Shown: one piece after another, positions 35,853-45,394 of the stretch
Position numbering within the stretch: the stretch's first letter is position 1
Layout of the letters: each line of letters begins with the position of its first letter
From: Diorhabda sublineata
Taxonomy: Eukaryota > Arthropoda > Insecta > Coleoptera > Chrysomelidae
NCBI RefSeq assembly: GCF_026230105.1
Contig: NC_079476.1
Coordinates: forward strand, 35,640,559 to 35,704,558
Length of the DNA stretch: 64,000 bases
Reading direction: 5' to 3'
Program-made: the position numbers and the translations under genes
The notes under the pieces: generated by a model
Databases searched by the model: none
Seen by the model: the letters and a program-made list of their open reading frames with translations, nothing else
What the model was told of the DNA's origin: nothing

Positions 35853-36053
35853 TTAGTCACTTTCCTCATCCTCTTCCATTGGAGGTCGATCATTCTTTCC
35901 AGGATACAAAAATTTTATATCTACAATGATTGCATCGAATGGATCCATATTTGTTTGCCGGACTCGTCGTCTCCAGAGAAATTCACAAAGATGCAGGTCC
36001 AAGTTATTTCTGATCCCCCCCTCGATATTCTTATTTTCATGTGCTGGAAACAA
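35853..36053 (-). pseudogene. Merlin/IS1016 (ISXO2-like) transposase C-terminal fragment
   Basis: The 66-codon minus frame contains NLDLHLCEFLWRRRV, TNMDPFDAIIVDIKFLYP and an acidic tail ending EEDEESD. In IS1016/ISXO2-like transposases the DDE domain ends with ..YLxEFxWR.......F..x..DI..xYP, and Merlin elements carry this in animals. Only that end is present; the DDE residues and N-terminal zinc ribbon are missing upstream (36056-36230 is unreadable). The match rests on about 35 residues. It lies 90 bases from the telomeric array. Confidence 0.55.
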
Positions 36054-36059
36054 TATTTT

Positions 36060-37850
36060 GGGTGTAGGTACCTATTTCAGGCTCTTGATGATTGGATATT
36101 TCTGCTCCTTCTTACCTGCGCACGAAATGATTTTCGACCTTGCGAGGTCGCGGGAATTTCAAAAATATCGACGTTACCTGTAAAATTTCATGGGCGTTTT
36201 ACGGCCTTATGTGGATTATGAAGAAATTATTCGTAAGCATTTTTTACTCACCGTTTATTTTCTATTCCAGAGGTCCCATTCAAACATTTATATTTTTGTT
36301 ATCGCAATTTCTATTATAAAGAGTATATATGATATTAAAATTTTATAAATATATACAAATTTATATATTGATTACTTAACTGCTTTTAATCAATTGATAG
36401 TATCTATAAACAAACAACGTGAATTATAATGACTACTGTAGCTCACTATAATAAATCGGAATTATTTGCGAACCGAAAATCAACATGACTTTGTAATTCT
36501 GTACAAGCCGCTTGGTTGACAGTGTACACCTCATTATTGTTATTGAGGAGTGAAGTTACATGTATGATTTGACGTTTTCATATCAAGCGTAAAGCATAAA
36601 GAGTAAATTAAGCAGATAGTGAAGATGAATTATTGTCTACACTTCCAGAAATAACACCAGTTGTTAAGATTACCATACAGAATTCATTGCTCGAAAAATT
36701 CAAAAGTAAATAATTTTAATTGTGAAACTAGAACAATTGCGACGTTAGAGAGCTTGGCAACATATTACTAGAATTCCAAGTACCAACATAACTAGTAGAA
36801 ATCGGTAGTACAATCTGGAAGATACCATTCCCAAATCTGCTAGTTGTTAGAGTTGTTAGTAGTTGAGAAAATTTTTCCCGTAATGACATTTCTGTAACGA
36901 ATAGAATGATCAATGTAGTCCTCGACTACCGTCCATCCACCATGTTTTTTATCTTCGTAATATTTGCTCCTGATTATGCTATCAAAGAAGCGGAGGAGCT
37001 ACGAACACAGTGCCTGTATATTGCTTTTGTTCCTGTCAGGATAGTTCCCAATAATATAATCTTTTACGTGCGATAATTTTTGATTTTTTTAAACGACATC
37101 CTTCACTTTTTTGTTTAAAATATACCATTACTTTACTAACATCAAAATCATTGACTTGATCATTGAAAATTTGCCCCACAAATTTGTGAGCTCCATATTT
37201 TCGATTTTTGCAAGAATGCTAAGGAAACGGGCTCTAATTTTTTCAATTTACACCAGGCAACGAAATTGATGTAGATATGAAATCTCGTATTGATAAGGAG
37301 CTCCGAAGCTACTCTTCTAACTTAATCTTCAATATCCACAGGAACAAGCAAATCAACACTATCGACGGTAGCGTTTGGCAAAGTTTAGCCATTCACAAAA
37401 ACCTTGTGATAATTTGATTATTGAAATTGATAATGTCATTGGAATTCGCAATCATAATTAACTATTGAAGAAATATACAAAAATTGTTGTGGTAGTAAGA
37501 AAATTGATTCATGTACTTTTGTCTATAAAGCATCGTCTTTATAGATTTTCTACTCCGTACCTATAAGCATATACAACATATTGAATGAATATAGAGAATC
37601 ATTAAAAATTACTGAGTTTCTGAAATGGTGATTAGAGAAATAGAAACAACTTAATAACTTCACAAATGAAGCTCTTGATGTGAACTATGTGGTGACAAAG
37701 GTGGTATTTCTTCAATGGGTATTATCGTTGCTTTTCATGCAGGAGAATTGTACTCTAATTAAATTACAGATGTAGAATATCATGATTATACGATACTTAT
37801 TTAAGAACTTTCTGACCTAACGAAGAAACAACATTCTTTCCCACAATCAT
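36060..37850. other. AT-rich stretch without a recognisable gene
   Basis: Overlapping + frames at 35926-36221 are antisense or out of frame to the Merlin-like fragment. Nothing else was recognised up to the mariner at 37860. Confidence 0.4.
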
Positions 37851-37859
37851 TTCTATTTT

Positions 37860-38330
37860 GTACGTCTAAACACTTATTTTTTTGAATGATGCTTCAACCT
37901 TCATAATAACCCTTCCATGCCGTCTTTCTCCTCAAAATAGGCATTTAGGTACACAATAACGTCCTTGTTAGTCAAGGATGTATACCTTTGAGGTTAGAAA
38001 ATAGGAAAAATTCGATTCGTGCCAGATCTGGTCAATACGGCGGGTGTTCAATCAATTTGTTAATTTCAACTGTGGCAATCAGTGTAGTGTGAGAAAGTTC
38101 GTTGTCCTGATGGGAAAGCACTTTCTTTTTCTATAAATGCTGTTTCGATTCCTATTATTGTTCCATATTTATATAAAGGTCGCGATCACTTTTTTGGTCG
38201 TCTTTGGCTTTTTCGGAGCAGGTTTACGTTTTACACCCCACGATCTTGACTGTTTTTGCGCTTCAGGAGTGTAGTGGTGGAATCGATGAATAAATGACTC
38301 ACTCAATAAGTGACTCATTTCACTCAAACC
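37860..38330 (-). pseudogene. mariner (DD34D) transposase relic, minus strand
   Basis: The minus strand from 38290 gives HYTPEAQKQSRSWGVKRKPA and PKKPKTTKK-VIATF (the HHYTPExKxQSxxW, APKKxKT and VMATVFW blocks), then SHQDNELSHTALIATVEINK (the HQDNAPSHTA block with the second catalytic Asp), LIEHPPY.PDLARIEFFLF (third catalytic Asp kept) and AYFEEKDGMEGLL-like text near 37930. The first catalytic Asp block upstream of HYTPE is missing, and several shifts and stops occur. Wording differs from the 3.3/60.5 kb family and from the 40.5 kb mariner, so it is another lineage. No inverted ends were found. Confidence 0.85.
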
Positions 38331-38679
38331 ATGTCAATAAGGCTCATTCTAACCCTTATTTCGACGAAGTAAATATCAAAATTTGTAAATAAAGTTTTTT
38401 CTTTGCAATGCCCTAATAAAAAAGAGGACGTAGTCGATCCAGTAGGGCTGCTTTTTTATATTCAGAAGACTTATTTTTTAATCAAATATGGTTTTCTAGG
38501 ATACATGCTAGGGAAACAACATAAATACAAGGTGAGCAAATAATAAGAAGCAAATTGATTTGATTTGGCCGATTTAATTTTTAAAAACAGAAATTAATTA
38601 AAGATTGATACCCAATGTTAGCTTTCATTGATAGTATTGATGAATCTGAAACATTGTTTTTGAACAATTTTTTATAATT
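38331..38679. other. Non-coding spacer
   Basis: Nothing recognised between the mariner relic and the TTAA-flanked element. Confidence 0.4.
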
Positions 38680-38683
38680 TTAA

Positions 38684-39340
38684 CACGTTGAGCCCCAGTG
38701 CGGTCCATAGGCTCGCAATTGAACTTTCCGCATAGCCCAGAGCGGTCCTATGGAGCACTCGGCGTGTTTTAATGAAATCTTCACTAGGGTTCAAGGGAAA
38801 AATATGTTATTTTGAGGACTATTCAAAATTTGGAGGGGTCATGGGTCAAAATAGTCTTACCAATCCTTGAGAAAGAGCTCAGGTATAAATGAATCACACA
38901 TCATTCTAAATGTTTCAACACAAAATAAACATCTCACCCAAAAGCATAATTTTTGATCTCTTATAGTATCCTTAAACCTTTTACCCATTTTTGTACAGTT
39001 TACATAAAAGTATAAATTCAAAAGATAAAAAACGGAACAAAATTTTTCATAATGCAAGTAGGTGTAACTTCAAAGAAATATAATGGCAAGATTTATTTCG
39101 AATAAAAAGTGGAAAAATTATGTTTTTTGTGTGCGGGGGAAAGTTTTAGTAGTAATTTTTCCTCGGGCCCAGAGTGGGTCCAAAGACCGCACATAAAAAA
39201 TATCATTTTTTCTCAATTTTTATTTCAAATACATTTTTACTTCGTTTTTCCTAGGATCCACACCCCATATGAACTGTAAAATCACAAAAAAAAAATTGGG
39301 CCAGGGAAAAGTTTATCAATTTTGGTTGGGGCTCAACGTG
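38684..39340. mobile_element. Non-autonomous TTAA-target element (piggyBac-type MITE), 657 bp
   Basis: The element is bounded by perfect 13-base inverted ends, CACGTTGAGCCCC at 38684-38696 and GGGGCTCAACGTG at 39328-39340, and each end is flanked directly by TTAA (38680-38683 and 39341-39344). TTAA target duplication is diagnostic for the piggyBac superfamily. Subterminal words of about 17 bases repeat in direct orientation: CCCAGTGCGGTCCATAGG, CCCAGAGCGGTCCTATGG and CCCAGAGTGGGTCCAAAG, probably transposase-binding sites. A 66-codon minus frame (38857-39057) has a C-x2-C-x7-C pattern that might be a trace of the Cys-rich C-terminus of piggyBac transposases, but this is weak. No transposase core is present, so it would need a helper. 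Confidence 0.9.
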
Positions 39341-39344
39341 TTAA

Positions 39345-40500
39345 TTCTCGGGGCTTTTTAAGTGCTAGTCAGCACTTACGCCTCTGTTTCTCTGTACTTG
39401 TATATGTCATAACTAGAACTTCTGAGTTATAACTTATATTAGTTCTCGTTATATTGTAAGTAATATTGATTGTATTTAATAAATAACGATATAAAATTAT
39501 AACTAACTTTTCGAAATAAATTTCTCTGCCTTATTCTAGACGGTATTACTTAAACTCTTCGGTGAATTGTTTATTTTCACAATTCCATCTTCATCTCTCA
39601 AGTCGTATTAGAAACACTTAAAAGATTTATCTTATATATTGTCGAGGCTTTCTGATATAAACATCGGTGAAGGACAGTGATTGATCTATAAAATCCTTGA
39701 ACCGAATTAATCTGAAAAATTTCCCGTTCCGATGTAAACATAGTGTCCTTTTACGGATTTTCGCTCAACATTATGTTGTCTCCAAGAAATTTGATTTACC
39801 GGAAAACTATATAAACTATATCCGTTCCTACATATTTAATTTCGAAAGATAAACTAGAAGTTCGCTATCAGCATACCATGTGTACTTTTTATTGACACAC
39901 ACAGTGATAAAAGAAAATAACATTGTAATGAAGCAAGAAATTTGTTGATGCAGAAAAAGAGTTTGATTGTATTTCAGGGAAAAAAGCTTGGGTAATCCTT
40001 CGGAACTAATGAAAAAATAAAAACAGCTAGATAAATCATCACACAAGACAAAATAAAGATGTCAAGGTGGAGATTCAAGGACAAAACAAGGTCATAGTGT
40101 CTGAAAGTCATAAGAGTTTTTCGAAATCTATGATAAGGGGTCTATAAACATAGGAAAACTAAAGAGAGGTAAATATGAAATGTCAAGGAAAAGCTCTACA
40201 ACCGTATTATAAAACAAGATATAAATATTAATAAAAAATATTAATAAGCAAACATAAAAAGCACTAGAACAAATATAGGATTAAATATGATAGAGGGAGA
40301 AGATATAGAAATTGGTGAAACAATCCAACAGACAATTTACTCTCTAAACCATCGAAAGAATATATTTTTAAAAAGAAAATGAGTTATCCACAAAAAATGT
40401 ATATATACTACCATCCTGTCTATATTGTCAACTCGTTTTCAAGCTACGTGTCCAAAGCACTGCCCCATTTTCTTAATACATAAGATGCTGGTCTCGTGGT
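39345..40500. other. AT-rich stretch without a recognisable gene
   Basis: The 72-codon minus frame 39828-40046 is Phe and Leu rich with no motif. Nothing else was recognised. Confidence 0.4.
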
Positions 40501-40505
40501 TACAC

Positions 40506-40545
40506 CCACGAGGGTTGCCACTTAAGTTTTGAGATATGGCAACAC
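40506..40545 (+). repeat. Left terminal inverted repeat candidate of the 40.5 kb mariner
   Basis: CGAGGGTTGCCACTTAAGTT followed by TTGAGATATGGCAACAC lies about 150 bases before the transposase start, in the style of mellifera/cecropia mariner ends (GGGTTGCCA...AAGT...GGCAAC). The matching right end was not found downstream of 41455, so the right side is probably lost. Confidence 0.6.
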
Positions 40546-40689
40546 TGATATGAATATGTCATATCTAACATTACCATCATTTTTAATGGAGAACGTACTC
40601 AGAATGTATCGTCGGACGAGTGTTATTTGAATTGCTTACAGATACTTTCATCTTGGTCAAAAAAAAAAGGATCAAATGCGGTGTGTACA

Positions 40690-41510
40690 ATGATTCTTTA
40701 TGACTTTCGACGTGGATTAAACCAAGAGCAGTGGGCCGAACTTGCTTTTTTGGTGGCGAGGAATCATCTCGAGCCACCATGTTTCGCTAGTTTTCCGAAT
40801 TTAATTGTGGTCGCATAACAAAACATTAAATCTTAGGGCTTCAAAAGATGCCTTTGAAAACGTGACAGACCAAGAACCATGAATTTATGCATATAAACCC
40901 GAAACAAACAATAATCGACTGTATGGGTCTTCCAAGACGAACCCAACAAAAGCTCTTCGTGCACGAAGCACTTCGTAGCAAATGGTCTTCTGTCTTTCCA
41001 GAATAATTGAACATGTGGCCACCGTTCCATTAGAGCAAAGTAGAAAGGTCAATTCCGAATGATACACCCGCATTTGTTTGCCAGAAGTGTTGAAAAAAAT
41101 CAAGAAAACGAATCACAGAAGACGAATCAGTTCAAATAAAAACGTTTTTGAACAATCAAAATATCGGATTGATGAGCCGTACAGTCTTAGCTCGGAATTC
41201 AATAATTCCTTCATATTCCCGAATATCAAAAATAAATTGTTAGGTCAACGTTTTTCTACACCCGAAGAAACCACATGTTTGACTGTAATCCATCAAAGCA
41301 TCAAATTGATGGAACATCCATCCTTCAGTCCTTGTTGGCATCCAATGATTCCTTCTTATTCCCACAGATCAAAAGAAGTGGTTGATGCAGAAAAATCCCA
41401 TGTTTTGGAGGTACCTCAATCGCAATGGCAAAAATGCTTCAACAATTGGTTTTAATGCATGCAAAAGTGTATTGATTTATAATGGGCATGCCATATATCA
41501 TAAAGAACGA
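40690..41510 (+). pseudogene. mariner (mellifera/cecropia type) transposase with an internal duplication
   Basis: The start MILYDFRRGLNQEQ matches the N-terminus of this mariner lineage. It continues in broken frames with HINPKQTIIDCMGLPRRT/KPETNN (the YEPETKQQS..VW block), HVATVPLEQSRKVNSE, and then the frame 41078-41455: LPEVLKKIKKTNHRRR, IFPNIKNKLLGQRFSTPEE, and a second pass of the same region, HQSIKLMEHPSFSP.W, followed by KEVVDAEKSHVLEVPQSQWQ and KCFNNWF. The normal HHDNASSHTS block with the second catalytic Asp is missing, and the SPDLAPND Asp is lost in both passes. Two partial copies of the xxQNIxLM..P segment (41141-41272 and 41275-41455) lie in one frame, which no intact mariner has. 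Confidence 0.85.
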
Positions 41511-41514
41511 ATTG

Positions 41515-42635
41515 ATGAACAAAAAATCTAAATTTGATGGGTGTAGATATCGAAAGGTAGCAGCAAGAAGCCGAAGGAGGCGCAATTCGGCTTCTAAATA
41601 TATGCAATTAAGAAAAAGCAGCTCTGGAGAGGAGCAACTGGGAAAGAAAACTTAAAGAAGTCAATGCTCGCAGCGGGCTGAGGCTCCAGAGAGAAAAGAA
41701 GGAAGGAATAATGTATTTAAAAATAGATCTAGTTTAAGTGTGCGAGTAAGCCAGACAATACTTTTTCCCACAAGTAAACAACAAAATGAACTATAAATAA
41801 ACAACAAATAGATTTTATTTGAAGGAGATTTGGAACAAAAAATTTGTAAATATGAATTTTCACATTTCATAGATTAACAAAAATTGCGGATCTATTTTCA
41901 ATTAACCAATTGGCAAATAAATCATATATTTTTCATTAAATGAACCTTTTCTTTCGTCAGATAGATTTATTAGGACGTCTCATTACAATAATTCGCCTTT
42001 AATCCTTTCCATTCCCTGGTGTCTTTACCAGCATCGAGATGCCTGAAATAAAACAGATTTATAGTAACGAAAACTTTTTGATAGATGAAGTAAGTTTGAA
42101 TGGAATGAGCTCTCTCTTTTATTTATTAGAATAAACGTATTGCATTCAAGTTTGGGATTAAGCTGAAATATAAAGCTTTCCAGCCGATAAGCTTTCATTA
42201 AAAATGTTTATACGATTTGTAACTAAATGAAGGTAACGTGTAATATTACGTGTAATATTATACGTAGTAATTAACCTAAAACCCTAGTAGAATAATAACA
42301 TCTCTATTGTGTACTATAGAGCTTATTCGGAAATCTAGGAGAGCGGGTCAATAATTGAATCACTCAAACCAAGGCAAAGCTTGATAAATATTATGAGAAC
42401 ACTATACCATACATTCCAATAATATAAATGCCAAACGTTCTGAACACCCAGTTGAGATTTTGGCGTACGATACAAATGAAAAAATTCATTTAGGTATTAG
42501 CGAGATTTCCACGTTTGTTCACAATCGTATTTATCTTATTTAACCGCATTATGAACTAGTTTATGTGCCACTGGGATCCACTACAGTACGTATATACGTA
42601 TAAATAATATTTTCAAGATAAATTACCGCATCAGA
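41515..42635. other. Non-coding stretch
   Basis: A short frame near 41560-41690 reads RLLNICN.EKAALERSNWER and KLKEVNARSGL, which vaguely recalls a LINE tail but is too short to call. Around 42238-42275 TAATATTACGTGTAATATTA forms a short palindromic repeat. Nothing else was recognised. Confidence 0.4.
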
Positions 42636-42639
42636 GTTA

Positions 42640-43015
42640 TGGAAGGGTGCAGTTTCCATGGCAAAAGTCCATGAGCTACACTAAAACTTGCTCTTTAATC
42701 TACCATCAACGATGTCACACTGAGATCAGGCAGTGTAGCTATCAATTCTTCGAAAATTCTGATCGCTAGACAGCTTCTGCCTATCGTACCAATCAACTAC
42801 TTCACTTATAAGAAGTATAAGACTCCATTTCTATACTATAGGCATCATGGATGATTCGGAATGCCGCTTATACATGGAGGAGAAATAAACTGTAACCCCA
42901 TAATGGGTAAGTACCCAGAATGCACACGTGTGAGCTTCAAATACTTGGACAAGCTTTACAGTTTGCTAAACGAAATCAAAAGGTTCAAAGTGTCTGATTA
43001 GCATTTCAAAGAACA
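42640..43015 (+). pseudogene. RNase-H-type non-LTR retrotransposon C-terminal zinc-knuckle fragment
   Basis: The + strand reads GSVAINSSKILIARQLLPIV, then IMDDSECRLYMEEK (near 42847) and, after a one-base shift, TVTPIMGKYPECTRVSFKYL followed by DKLYSLLNEIKRF. The expected pattern is D..CRLCMEEEETVxHILCECPALARxRxKYLG, the terminal finger of elements that carry an RNase H domain. Here the second Cys reads Tyr and the HILC part is altered, so the finger is not functional. The upstream part may be the end of the RNase H domain (usual ..LLTGHxxLxxHL.. text), but it is not legible. Compare the minus-strand finger near 20930-21050. Confidence 0.65.
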
Positions 43016-43019
43016 TCCA

Positions 43020-44465
43020 CCGTTGGTTGTTTCAGATAGGATACTGCAGGATTATCACAAGGCCTATGTGCTATCTTTGATGTCGTCTGTTTTATTGAAA
43101 ACAACAGAAAACATTGGGCAGAGTGTATAGAGCTCAAGAGAAATTATGTTAAAAAATAAATGTTTTACCCGTTCTCAAACATATTTATCCATTTATTTAT
43201 GTTTAATATTCATATATTGTATACTAGATTGTGAAGATGTAGGAAAATAACTTCTCGTATTGCCTAGAATATAATTGAAGAGAGATGACAGATCCAGTGA
43301 GTAAAAATTAAGCACAACGAACAACAAGCGGGGTAGTTCGAGTAGAGTAGACCAAGACGGGTGTGTTGTTGAATAAGGATTCGTAAATTACTTCATAGTC
43401 AGATGTAATGTAACATAGGACAAAAGTTCAGACGTAAAACCTGCTCGTAACTGTTTAATTTTGCACTGAAAAGTAAGAAAATTGCAGGTTTTATTTGACA
43501 CATCATATGAAAACTTTTTCGTCGAATCTGTTACCTAATAACTCCATCGTGAATGTCATATATCACGAATATATCGTTCACTGCGTCTCAATATGCGTTT
43601 TGTCTATTTTTCCTGCACTACGCCCGCCTATGTACAGCTCTGACTGCGCCGTTTGCTGCACAATGTGCGCACGGGTTAAGAATTGAGCTCAGGGATTGTC
43701 AATAAAGTCTACGAATAATAAATATGAAAATAAAAGTTAACTACAAAGATTACTGAATAATACAGTTTTGAATTTTGAAGAAGATAACATTGCAACATAT
43801 ATTAGAAGAAATAAGATTTTTGCAAAAATGATGCGATTTTTATTGTGATCGAGCTATCAGGAAATCGAAAAAGTCAATATATACTATCACGTCATATCGA
43901 TAAAAAGTTCATAGAAAGGAAGAATATATGAAATAAATTTTGAAAATAGAAGGGTATCAGTTGTAAAGGAAATATAACCCTGAAACTTTGTGAGCGTAAA
44001 ATTTATAAGTGGAACTTAAATCTTACGATAAGAATAAATTGAAAAATCTTGCTCTCTCATAAGCTTGTAGAATTTCAACAAAGAGCGAGATTTGTCATCA
44101 AATTTTCCAGTTTTTAACAATAGTCCAATTCACTATTTTTAATTACAGTAGTAACTCATAAATGAAATGAAACAGAGTTATCAAAAAATGTAGGAACTGC
44201 TTAGATTGATCCTTTTTCAAGAAATAATTCATTTTGGTTCCAACTTAAATATAGAAATAAAAAAATTAATTAAATTAGATTATAGAAAATAATGGGCGGT
44301 TACCATTTTTAGAAACTTTAGTAATTGGAAATAGTAATAACCTAAAATTTTTAGCAAAAACACCGCTACGTACAGGTACATCCCAGTTGATTATTTTTAT
44401 TATATCCAACATAAGATGGTCAATCTCATTTCCTTGTACATCGTTTAATTCACTTTCCACTTAAC
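43020..44465. other. AT-rich stretch without a recognisable gene
   Basis: The + frame 43495-43686 (63 codons, Cys rich at its end: CAVCCTMCARVKN) is the only unusual text; it has no homologue I can name. The minus frame 44275-44460 also has no recognised motif. Confidence 0.4.
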
Positions 44466-44469
44466 ATCG

Positions 44470-44500
44470 AGAGATACAATAAGGCCTTTATTGTATCTCT
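44470..44500. repeat. 31-base near-perfect palindrome
   Basis: AGAGATACAATAA and TTATTGTATCTCT (13 bases each, perfectly complementary) flank GGCCT. It can fold as a tight hairpin. It stands 50 bases before the Penelope-like remnant. Its role is unknown. Confidence 0.75.
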
Positions 44501-44524
44501 ATTGTATAGGATGTAGCTGTACTC

Positions 44525-45045
44525 AAAGGTCATGATAAAAAGATTCCAAACTCAAAGTGGAAAAGAAGAAAAATTTGCTCTGGTACCTTTCAATCTTGAT
44601 TATACAAAGGAATTGGAAAGAATATTTAATACGGTCGGTTTTAAATTAAATGTATAAATCCAACAATACATTGAAATAATTGTGGGTTATCCTAAGGATA
44701 AAATACGAAATTTGGAAAAAAGAAAAGTATATATGAAGTTAACTATGGTGACTGTGACAGGAGGTATATTGGGCAGACTAAGAGATCCGTTAGTGTCCGA
44801 TTTAAAGAGCACATAGCTCATTTAAAATATTAATAATGTTGGATTGTTGGATTCATTTGGAAGCATTGAAAATGCTGATTGTAATAAAATCTTAAATAAG
44901 GACAAAGGGCCAATTCCTTACAGCCCACTCTATAGTTTAGTAGTCAAGGAATAAATGTGAAGAATCCCGCGGGAATGAATTTCCGCGAGAGAAAGTTTAT
45001 TAGTGGTAAAATTCAGTATAAAACAAGTAAGTCGAGTCATTAAAT
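44525..45045 (+). pseudogene. Penelope-like retroelement: connector and GIY-YIG endonuclease remnant
   Basis: The + strand reads REEKFALVPFNLDYTKELER, IFNTVGFKLNV and IRNLEKRK, then SIYEVNYGDC and RRYIGQTKRSVSVRFKEHIA (44726-44820). The G/SIYEV..GDC...YIGQTKR..VR..EH text is the GIY-YIG nuclease of Penelope-like elements, which nicks target DNA for target-primed reverse transcription by the upstream RT. The Tyr of the first motif, the YIG and the following Arg are all present, so the nuclease core is partly preserved. The text before it matches the segment linking the RT thumb to the nuclease. The RT is absent (5' truncation). Stops follow at about codon 35 of the nuclease and a frameshift is needed at 44830. 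A hammerhead-like motif follows at 45065. Confidence 0.85.
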
Positions 45046-45061
45046 TTTATTTTACTATTAG

Positions 45062-45148
45062 TCCCTGAAGACGATAACTTGATTATCGAAACTCGCCTTA
45101 GACAGTGTTATTATGAGTGTTAATATAGTGGTAGTATGTTCAGTAAAA
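45062..45148 (+). ncRNA. Degenerate hammerhead-ribozyme-like motif of the Penelope element
   Basis: CTGAAGACGATAACTTGATT and ATCGAAACT form the core pattern CUGANGA, a helix II (GATAA with TTATC, loop CTTGA, one unpaired C before it), and GAAA. The expected stem III with GUC cleavage site is mutated (CTCGCCTTAGAC). The following words, ACAGTGTTATTATGAGTGTT and GTATGTTCAG, match the repeat at 57344-57530. Penelope-like elements are known to carry hammerhead motifs in their terminal repeats. This copy is probably no longer self-cleaving. Confidence 0.55.
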
Positions 45149-45394
45149 TAGCGTACAATTTCTCTTTGACTGATGCGTCTATTAATTGAGAAGAAGTTAG
45201 GAAAGAACGTTGAACACAAGCCGTGACTAATTATCGTACATAATATATAGTTATAATAGAAAAAAAATTTAATGGGGAAATTAATAAAGTCTGTGATACT
45301 CAAATTTTCGTTTCTTGTTCTGTATCCCAAATATTTACTTACTATTAACGAAATAGCGATACTTGAAACCTTTGATTAGAACACTCTTTCTTTC

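Noticed and set aside
40833..41103. Minus frames of 65 and 72 codons as genes
   Set aside because: They are antisense to the mariner transposase read on the + strand.
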